From Candidatus Nealsonbacteria bacterium RIFCSPLOWO2_01_FULL_38_120 (lineage in GTDB: Bacteria; Patescibacteriota; Minisyncoccia; Minisyncoccales; GWA2-38-27): a stretch of DNA of 17,539 nucleotides. Below the pieces are notes generated by a model. That model made no database searches and had not been told where the DNA came from. It saw only the letters and a list, made by a program, of their open reading frames with translations. The stretch is taken from assembly GCA_001821475.1 (NCBI GenBank), contig MHMF01000006.1, positions 18,550 to 36,088 on the forward strand. Reading direction: 5' to 3'. The translations under genes and the position numbers were made by a program. Of the stretch, positions 12,896 to 17,539 are shown in pieces (position 1 is the first letter of the stretch; every line of letters starts with the position of its first letter).

Positions 12896-12938
12896 TTAGA
12901 AAAACCCGCGATCGCGGGTTTTTCTAACCGACCTATTT
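12885..12938. terminator. 54-bp perfect palindrome, bidirectional terminator
   Basis: Two perfect 27-base arms meet at 12911/12912. The inner AAAAACCCGCGA/TCGCGGGTTTTT is a classic GC stem with A and U tracts, so it would terminate transcription in either direction. It lies at the broken 5' end of the pseudogene. Confidence 0.8.
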
Positions 12939-12952
12939 ACCAACAAAAAAAC

Positions 12953-12975
12953 AAAACGGGCATAGCGCCCGTTTT
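12953..12975 (-). terminator. Intrinsic terminator after the MscS-like gene
   Basis: AAAACGGGC/GCCCGTTTT with a 5-base loop is followed on the minus strand by GTTTTTTTGTT, 38 bases after the stop codon at 13013. It also has an ATTTT-rich tract on the other side. Confidence 0.75.
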
Positions 12976-13012
12976 ATTTTATTTTATTTTACTTTTTTAA
13001 CGACTAAAAAAA

Positions 13013-13696
13013 TTAGTCCTTTTTCATTTTTCTTTTGAGGTCGGATAAAAGCTCAGCCGCTACATCTTTCCCGCCAATTCCGAAAGCTAATCCAGCGGCA
13101 AGCACTATAAACCAGACAATTCCCTGTGTTATGGCCGCAACAAGCTCTTTGCCTATACCTAACTGGTTAAGAATCGCAAAAATCGCAAAAATCCAAATTG
13201 ACCACCTTATTATCGCGCCAGCTATCTGTCCATACCCGAATTTCGCGCCCTCAACAGTGGCTCTTACGATTTTTTCCAAAATATCCGCTATTATAACAGC
13301 CACGACAAATATAAAAGCCGCTACAATTACATTAGGGAGAAAACCAAGAACCTTGTCGGTAAGGAAAGATGTTAATTGTTGAAATCCTAAGATCTCAACT
13401 GAAGCCGCCAAAAAAACAATCACCAAAACCCACTTAAAGACAGCTCCGATAAAACTTGATGCGTCAGCGCTGATTTCTGCTTTTTCCAAAGCGGCTTTCC
13501 ATCCGCCTTTTTCAAATATCTTATTAAATTTTATCCTTTTAAGCACCTCTGAAACTATTTTCCCTACTGCCAAGGCAATGATCCAGCCAATTAAAAAAAC
13601 AATAATCGCCCCTATAAGTTTCGGGACAAAGGCAATAAATCCCTGCCACAGATCCTGAAGCGCGATTATCGTAATATCAATCCAATTTTTTATCAT
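13013..13696 (-). CDS. Conserved TM-helix (MscS-related) membrane protein
   Basis: The 227-residue protein has about five hydrophobic segments: about 20-46, 84-104, 117-140, 160-178 and 186-206. The repeated pattern LIGAIIVFLIGWIIALAVGKIV and FLPNVIVAAFIFVVAVIIAD matches the conserved TM-helix repeat found in MscS-like channel relatives (PF05552). The glycine-rich ending LAFGIGGKDVAAELLSDL resembles the MscS pore-lining TM3 end. The cytoplasmic beta and C-terminal domains of true MscS are absent, so tension gating is unproven; osmotic or cell-envelope function is inferred. It is monocistronic, with a strong promoter upstream and a terminator downstream. Confidence 0.85.
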   Translation of the reverse strand: MIKNWIDITIIALQDLWQGFIAFVPKLIGAIIVFLIGWIIALAVGKIVSEVLKRIKFNKIFEKGGWKAALEKAEISADASSFIGAVFKWVLVIVFLAASVEILGFQQLTSFLTDKVLGFLPNVIVAAFIFVVAVIIADILEKIVRATVEGAKFGYGQIAGAIIRWSIWIFAIFAILNQLGIGKELVAAITQGIVWFIVLAAGLAFGIGGKDVAAELLSDLKRKMKKD

Positions 13697-13755
13697 AATT
13701 TTTATATTATATTAATTATTTACAATTTATATTTTTTTGCCAAAACGACCTTTTG

Positions 13756-13784
13756 TTTATAATACCATATTTTCAGCATGTCAA
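13756..13784 (-). promoter_or_regulatory. Strong promoter for the MscS-like gene
   Basis: TTGACA (13779-13784) and TATAAA (13756-13761) are 17 bases apart on the minus strand; the leader is about 50 bases. Confidence 0.75.
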
Positions 13785-13794
13785 TCTACTCCCC

Positions 13795-13803
13795 TGTGGA
13801 TAA
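13795..13803 (-). promoter_or_regulatory. Consensus DnaA box
   Basis: TTATCCACA, a perfect DnaA 9-mer, lies on the minus strand 11 bases upstream of the -35 box of the MscS-like gene. It is isolated; no cluster was seen. Confidence 0.45.
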
Positions 13804-13867
13804 CTTTTGTGGGTCGAGCGGACATGGACAGCCGATCTCCTCATCTTGCCCGCCAAAATTTTATATT

Positions 13868-13975
13868 GTGGTGTTTGTTTGAAAAAGTCAGAACCCATTT
13901 TACGGAGAACCCCCACGAATGAGGACGCCCCGCCACCGCCTCGCGGACTCGGCGGACACCAAAGAAAAATGTTCC
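13868..13975 (+). repeat. 108-bp direct repeat, left copy
   Basis: This copy begins GTGGTGTTTGTTTGAAAAAG and ends AAAGAAAAATGTTCC. It matches 17432-17539 over its full length without gaps, except for a variable patch around 13945-13955. It forms the left arm of a larger palindrome (13926-14074). Confidence 0.9.
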
Positions 13976-14316
13976 TTGCTTTTCGGATTTGCGCGCGACC
14001 GATTTCTTCTAAAGAGGAAGGGACATTTTTCTTTGGTGTTCTGCCCTCCAAGCATTCGGGCAGGTGGCGGGGCGACAATTCTATCCGCTCGGGCATGGCG
14101 GAATTCCCCCCACACCCCCCCTTCCGCCATGCCCTCGCTCGGACGGACGGGATTTTTGGCGGCGGCTAGTTTTCGTACCAAGCGCGATACCATTCGCGCA
14201 ATAGAATCGCGGTTACCCATCATGCCGCCCCACGGCATCATGGGCGCAAATATTGGCGCAATCAGAATGCCTAGAATTAAACCGACAATTCCTGAAATTA
14301 TTGTTTCTTGTTTCAT
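13900..14316 (-). CDS. Small membrane protein fused into repeat DNA (probably truncated)
   Basis: The ORF starts at 14316 with a convincing signal-anchor: MKQETIISGIVGLILGILIA, then PIFAPMMPWGGMMGNRDS. From about residue 50 (KLAAAKNPVRPSEGMAEGG) the frame is encoded by the hairpin repeat at 14086-14168 and further repeats, so only about 14169-14316 is likely original gene. It starts 11 bases after the DoxX stop, consistent with being last in the metal-resistance operon. Similar Met/Gly-rich signal-anchors are seen on DUF305-type proteins linked to copper resistance, but the diagnostic domain is missing, so that is a guess. Confidence 0.4.
   Translation of the reverse strand: MKQETIISGIVGLILGILIAPIFAPMMPWGGMMGNRDSIARMVSRLVRKLAAAKNPVRPSEGMAEGGVWGEFRHARADRIVAPPPARMLGGQNTKEKCPFLFRRNRSRANPKSKEHFSLVSAESARRWRGVLIRGGSP
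13926..14074. repeat. 149-bp imperfect palindromic element
   Basis: CGCCCCGCCACC (13926-13937) pairs perfectly with 14063-14074, and ACACCAAAGAAAAATG-TCC (13956-13975, one bulge) pairs with 14021-14039. No credible gene lies in 13850-14170; ORFs here are translations of repeat DNA. Confidence 0.75.
14086..14168 (-). repeat. G-loop hairpin repeat, left copy
   Basis: Read on the minus strand it begins TAGCCGCCGCCAAAAATCCC. It then forms a 13-bp stem (GGGCATGGCGGAA/TTCCGCCATGCCC) around a loop made almost entirely of G runs. An inverted copy lies at 17206-17291. Confidence 0.85.
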
Positions 14317-14326
14317 ATATTTTTAA

Positions 14327-14803
14327 TTATCCGAGCCAAGCACGGAGTTTTGGATACTTGGAGCAAATTGGAAGATTTGAGCACCAATTTTCCAGGCCCC
14401 ACACGCGACCAGCGCGGAGGCTTGTTAATAATAGCAACACAAAAATGTAAATTATATGTTCATCGACTAGATACGAGTGGGGGTTTGGATAGGGAAAATC
14501 TAGAATGGGAATGTAGTAGAGAAGCATTAAAACTGCACCAAGAATTGAACCCAACCTCACAAATATACCAAAGATTAGTGAGAGACCAAGCAGAGTCAAA
14601 CCCCATTCGTTCACAAAATTTACCAGTGGCAAAATATTGGGACTTGCGAGCCATTGATAAGCTCCTACGAAAGTTTTTGCGCCCTTCAAGTATCCTCCCG
14701 CAGACCATGTCGGATCAATAACTTTTGTAATTCCCGCATAAAACATCATCCAACCCATCGAGATGCGAAGCAGAAATAATGAAATTTTTTGAAACCGTGT
14801 CAT
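14327..14803 (-). CDS. DoxX/DoxD family membrane protein
   Basis: Starting at the ATG at 14803 (MTRFQKISLFLLRISMGWMM) gives 158 residues; a longer frame upstream overlaps the ATPase gene and is rejected. Four hydrophobic segments are visible. FLLRISMGWMMFYAGITKVIDP and LVNFVNEWGLTLLGLSLIFGIFVRLGS are characteristic of the DoxX family, whose founding member is the small subunit of an archaeal thiosulfate:quinone oxidoreductase. The C-terminus ends with a short soluble tail (SLRAGRVWGLENW...). The gene begins 14 bases after the P-type ATPase stop, so it is likely co-transcribed. A role in redox or membrane protection during metal stress is inference. Confidence 0.82.
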   Translation of the reverse strand: MTRFQKISLFLLRISMGWMMFYAGITKVIDPTWSAGGYLKGAKTFVGAYQWLASPNILPLVNFVNEWGLTLLGLSLIFGIFVRLGSILGAVLMLLYYIPILDFPYPNPHSYLVDEHIIYIFVLLLLTSLRAGRVWGLENWCSNLPICSKYPKLRAWLG

Positions 14804-14817
14804 AAGCGTATTATAGC

Positions 14818-16920
14818 TTATAAAGTTTTCTTCCTCAACATCATAGCGTTCACTGCGACAATGACCGTGCTTAATGACATGAACACGGCCGCCAGCGCAG
14901 GTTGAAGAAAAATACCTTTGGACGCTAGCACTCCTGCCGCAAGTGGAATGGCGACAATGTTGTATCCAGTTGCCCAAAAAAGATTTTGGATCATCTTTGT
15001 GTAGGTGAGGCGGGATAATTTGATAATTTTGGCAATATCCCGCGGGTCATCTCTGACGAGAATAATTCCTGCGGATTCTATAGCCACATTTGTTCCCGCT
15101 CCTATTGCAATACCGAGATCGGCTTGCGTGAGTGCGGGCGCATCATTTACGCCATCACCAACCATTGCTACTTTCTGACCTTTTGATTGGAGTAATCTTA
15201 CTTTTTCCGATTTTTGTTCGGGCAACACTTTTGCAAAATATTCATCAATACCCAATTCTCCAGCAACCCATTTAGCAACATCTTCGCTATCACCCGTAAT
15301 CATCGCTGTTTTTATTCCAAAATCGCGAAGTGATTTTACTGCCTCGCGTGATTCCTCTCGGATAATGTCGGCGAGAGCGATTGCGCCAAGTAAAGAATTT
15401 TCTGTTATTACATATATAATTGTCTTCCCTTGCGCAGAAAGTTGATCAACTTTGGTCTGTGTTTGTGTATCAAGGGTAAATTTCAAATCTGACAAAAGCG
15501 TCTGACTGCCAACAAACACCCTTGACTCTTCTATGGTTGCTCTCGCTCCCTTTCCGGCTATCCGTTGAAAATTCTTTACTTGGGGGATTTTAATATTTCG
15601 TTTTTTTGCTTCAGTAACTATTGCTCGTGCAATGGGATGTTCCGATTGGCTGTCCACCGAAGCGGCGTATTGTAAAACTTTTATTTCATCTCCCGATCCG
15701 ACTGGGATAATTGCATCAACGCCAAACTCTCCTTTCGTTAGTGTTCCTGTTTTGTCAAAAAGAACGACATCAATGTTGCGCGCGGCTTCAAGTGCGAGCC
15801 GTTGTTTGACTAAAAAGCCGTTCTGCGCCGCTTTTGTTGTCGAAATTGAGGCAACCAGTGGAATTGCTAAACCAAGCGCATGAGGGCAAGCGATGACAAG
15901 CACGGCAACCATGCGCTCAACAGCAAAAGCAGGGTCTGCTAAGGCAAGCCAGACCACCAACGTTACCCCGCCAACCACAACAGCGATAATAGTAAGGTAG
16001 TATGCGGCTCTATCGGACAACATTTGCAGACGCGATTTTGAACTTTGCGCTTCGGCGACAAGACGCATAACCCCCGCCAAAAAAGTATTTTCGCCTATGT
16101 TCGTTACCTTTATTTTAAGTGTGCCGTCACCATTTATCGTTCCCGCGATAACTTCACTTTCTTGTTTTTTGGGTACGGGCTTTGATTCACCAGTGGCAAT
16201 TGATTCGTTTACGTCAGATACACCCTCAACCACAACTCCGTCCGTAGGAATTTTCCCGCCGGGCTTTACGAGTACCATTTCTCCACTGCGTAACTCCGCA
16301 AGCGGGACTATCTCTGTTTTATCACCTCGTATAACTTCCGCTTCATCGGGCAAAAGTTTTGACAATTCTTTAAGTGCGCTTTGCGCACCCGAAACTGCCC
16401 GCATCTCCATCCAATGACCGAGAAGCATAATAGTAATAAGTGTGGCGAGTTCCCAAAAAAGAGTTTCGGTGCCTCCCGAGAGAATAATATAAACGCTATA
16501 CACATATGCAACAGATATCGCCAAAGCAATGAGCGTCATCATGCCGGGCAGTTTCGCTTTCAATTCCCGAAAGGCCGAGACGATAAATACCCAACCACCA
16601 TAAAAGAAAATTATTGACGCAAGAACAAAAGGCACATACAAAGAGCCGGGGAATGTCGGGGCTTTGAATTGTAAAAGTTCTTGTACGATATCTGAATATA
16701 GAACAACGGGAATTGAAAGGACTAAACTTATCCAAAATTTATTTCTGAATATATTAGTCGAATGTCCTTTGTGTTTATTAAAATCGTCGTGCTCGCCATG
16801 TCCCACTTTCTTTTTTGTAACAGGAATAAGCCTCATCCCGCATTCTGGACATAGACCTTCCTTCCCCCGATGAATTTCGGGATGCATTGGGCATGTATAA
16901 ATTTTTGTTTGCTCTTTCAT
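14818..16920 (-). CDS. Heavy-metal P1B-type ATPase, CopB-like (CPH motif)
   Basis: This 700-residue exporter uses ATP to move copper or a similar metal across the membrane. The N-terminus has a small heavy-metal-binding domain (YTCPMHPEI...GLCPECGM, 8-29) and a His-rich stretch (HGEHDDFNKHKGH, 41-53). The remaining signatures are TGES (243-246), the transmembrane metal site CPH (345-347), the phosphorylated Asp389 in DKTGTLT, SEHP (426-429, His428), TGDS (542-545) and GDGVND (588-593). TM7 has YNIVAIP and TM8 has MSLST, as in the P1B-3 group. CPH in place of CPC points to CopB rather than CopA. Its ATG comes one base after the stop of the upstream XRE regulator, so the two are probably co-regulated. 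Confidence 0.95.
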   Translation of the reverse strand: MKEQTKIYTCPMHPEIHRGKEGLCPECGMRLIPVTKKKVGHGEHDDFNKHKGHSTNIFRNKFWISLVLSIPVVLYSDIVQELLQFKAPTFPGSLYVPFVLASIIFFYGGWVFIVSAFRELKAKLPGMMTLIALAISVAYVYSVYIILSGGTETLFWELATLITIMLLGHWMEMRAVSGAQSALKELSKLLPDEAEVIRGDKTEIVPLAELRSGEMVLVKPGGKIPTDGVVVEGVSDVNESIATGESKPVPKKQESEVIAGTINGDGTLKIKVTNIGENTFLAGVMRLVAEAQSSKSRLQMLSDRAAYYLTIIAVVVGGVTLVVWLALADPAFAVERMVAVLVIACPHALGLAIPLVASISTTKAAQNGFLVKQRLALEAARNIDVVLFDKTGTLTKGEFGVDAIIPVGSGDEIKVLQYAASVDSQSEHPIARAIVTEAKKRNIKIPQVKNFQRIAGKGARATIEESRVFVGSQTLLSDLKFTLDTQTQTKVDQLSAQGKTIIYVITENSLLGAIALADIIREESREAVKSLRDFGIKTAMITGDSEDVAKWVAGELGIDEYFAKVLPEQKSEKVRLLQSKGQKVAMVGDGVNDAPALTQADLGIAIGAGTNVAIESAGIILVRDDPRDIAKIIKLSRLTYTKMIQNLFWATGYNIVAIPLAAGVLASKGIFLQPALAAVFMSLSTVIVAVNAMMLRKKTL

Positions 16921-16921
16921 A

Positions 16922-17128
16922 CTATTTTAATAACTCATCAGCCGATACCTTAAGCGCATCAGCTAATTTTTGGATTGTCGCAAGAGTAGGATTTTTCTTG
17001 CCGTTCTCTATATTGCTGATATAACCTCGATCAACTTCTAAAGCACGAGCAATATCACCTTGCGACATCTTTTTCTTTGTTCTGATGCGCTTCATATTCT
17101 GACCTAATTTTGTAGAAATATGGTTCAT
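16922..17128 (-). CDS. XRE-family HTH transcriptional regulator
   Basis: The 68-residue protein is a bare Cro/C1-type DNA-binding domain. LGQNMKRIRTKKKMSQGDIARAL (8-30) gives helices 1-2, EVDRGYISNIENGKKNP (31-47) the recognition helix and turn, and TLATIQKLADALKVSADELLK the closing helices. It has no effector domain or cysteine-rich metal site, so it is unlikely to sense metal through its own known motif. It lies one base before the metal ATPase and is first in the operon, suggesting it controls the cassette. The promoter lies so close that the mRNA leader would be only about 7 bases. Confidence 0.9.
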   Translation of the reverse strand: MNHISTKLGQNMKRIRTKKKMSQGDIARALEVDRGYISNIENGKKNPTLATIQKLADALKVSADELLK

Positions 17129-17141
17129 AATAGATATTCAC

Positions 17142-17170
17142 ATTTTACACTTTGTTATATTTTCAGACAA
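17142..17170 (-). promoter_or_regulatory. Promoter of the metal-resistance operon
   Basis: TTGTCT (17165-17170) and TAAAAT (17142-17147) are 17 bases apart on the minus strand. A direct repeat TATAACA(A/T)(A/T)GT overlaps the spacer and lies again just upstream, a possible operator for the XRE protein. Confidence 0.55.
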
Positions 17171-17205
17171 TGTTATACTATAATCCACTATGATATTTCT
17201 TAATT

Positions 17206-17291
17206 TAGCCGCCGCCAAAAATCCCGTCCGTCCAAACGAGGGCGTGGCGGAAGGAGGGGGTTGGGGGGAGGAATTCCGCCACGCCCGAGCG
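17206..17291 (+). repeat. G-loop hairpin repeat, right copy
   Basis: It matches 14086-14168 in inverted orientation: TAGCCGCCGCCAAAAATCCC, then the stem GGGCGTGGCGGAA/TTCCGCCACGCCC (17240-17252 / 17274-17286) around a G-rich loop. Compared with the left copy, one base pair has changed on both sides (A-T to G-C). Confidence 0.85.
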
Positions 17292-17301
17292 AAAGACAGA
17301 G

Positions 17302-17331
17302 GCCGTCCCCGCCGCCTTGCGGCGGGACGGC
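17302..17331. repeat. GC hairpin inside the right flanking repeat block
   Basis: GCCGTCCC-GCCGC pairs with GCGGCGGGACGGC with one bulged C and a 3-base loop. A further stem GGGGC-GAA-GCCCC lies at about 17390-17402. The block 17292-17431 has no credible gene. Confidence 0.6.
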
Positions 17332-17431
17332 TAGAAATTAATTTCAAAAAAACCCTTTGATTTGCTCGCAAAACTGCCCGCCGAAGCGAGGGGCGAAGCC
17401 CCGAGGCAACTTCTTCGGCAAATCTGAAATG

Positions 17432-17539
17432 GTGGTGTTTGTTGGAAAAAGTCAGAACCCATTTTACGGAGAACCCCCACGAATGAGGACGCCCCGCCAC
17501 CGCCTCGCTTCACTCAGCGACACCAAAGAAAAATGTTCC
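17432..17539 (+). repeat. 108-bp direct repeat, right copy (window ends here)
   Basis: It matches 13868-13975 in the same orientation, base for base apart from a variable patch and scattered changes. The window ends exactly at the position where the left copy enters its palindrome loop. Confidence 0.9.

Noticed and set aside
13795..13803. Possible replication origin
   Set aside because: Only one DnaA box was found, with no AT-rich unwinding element cluster and no dnaA or dnaN nearby.
13773..14096. 107-residue ORF on the minus strand over the repeat block, and its plus-strand partners
   Set aside because: The sequence is explained by long inverted and direct repeats; the translation has no domain and ends inside the palindrome.
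14308..14721. 137-residue plus-strand ORF
   Set aside because: It lies antisense over the DoxX gene, which has clear membrane topology and family motifs.
1..17539. CRISPR array or toxin-antitoxin pair
   Set aside because: No regularly spaced repeats were seen, and the single XRE protein is paired with a metal ATPase rather than a toxin.

Overview
The window looks like a chromosomal contig from a low-GC member of the Candidate Phyla Radiation (Patescibacteria, probably a Parcubacteria-like lineage). This is inferred from compact AT-rich genes, poly-Lys/Glu tails on ribosomal proteins L32 and S16, many small CPR-style membrane proteins, dispersed hairpin repeats, and an in-frame repeat-like peptide inside TrmD. 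All convincing genes and all three complete tRNAs are on the minus strand, so gene order runs from high to low coordinates.

Layout by region. (1) 13.7-17.5 kb: a candidate copper/heavy-metal cassette, in transcription order an XRE-type regulator, a CPH-motif (CopB-type) P1B ATPase, a DoxX-family membrane protein and a small membrane protein whose 3' end runs into repeat DNA. It lies between inverted copies of a hairpin repeat with a G-rich loop and, further out, direct copies of a 108-bp sequence. (2) 12.4-13.7 kb: an MscS-type conserved-TM-helix membrane protein with its own promoter and terminator, then a 54-bp perfect palindrome and a frameshifted gene remnant. (3) 7.5-12.4 kb: a translation/RNA-processing block rpmF-nusB-rnc-rpsP-khpA-trmD. 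A decayed IS481-like element sits between rpsP and khpA, and a perfect-consensus promoter lies just past its end, upstream of khpA-trmD. Two long imperfect palindromes lie directly upstream of rnc. (4) 5.4-7.5 kb: a tRNA neighbourhood (tRNA-Tyr, tRNA-Thr, rpmG, tRNA-Trp) in which three accessory-looking genes (GIY-YIG nuclease, nucleoside deoxyribosyltransferase-like, VanY-like peptidase) and a tRNA D-arm fragment separate tRNA-Tyr from tRNA-Thr. (5) 0-5.1 kb: def, pcm, mltG, a DJ-1/PfpI protein and three proteins of unknown function, two membrane-anchored and one a coiled-coil candidate cut by the window edge.

How the genes work together: regions 3 and 4 supply ribosome, rRNA and tRNA processing functions. 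def and pcm handle protein maturation and repair, mltG and the VanY-like protein act on peptidoglycan, and region 1 is probably a small transferable metal-resistance unit. The most interesting signals are the repeat-bracketed copper cassette with a compensatory base pair between repeat copies, the rnc leader palindromes, and the rewiring of the rpsP-khpA-trmD operon next to an IS.
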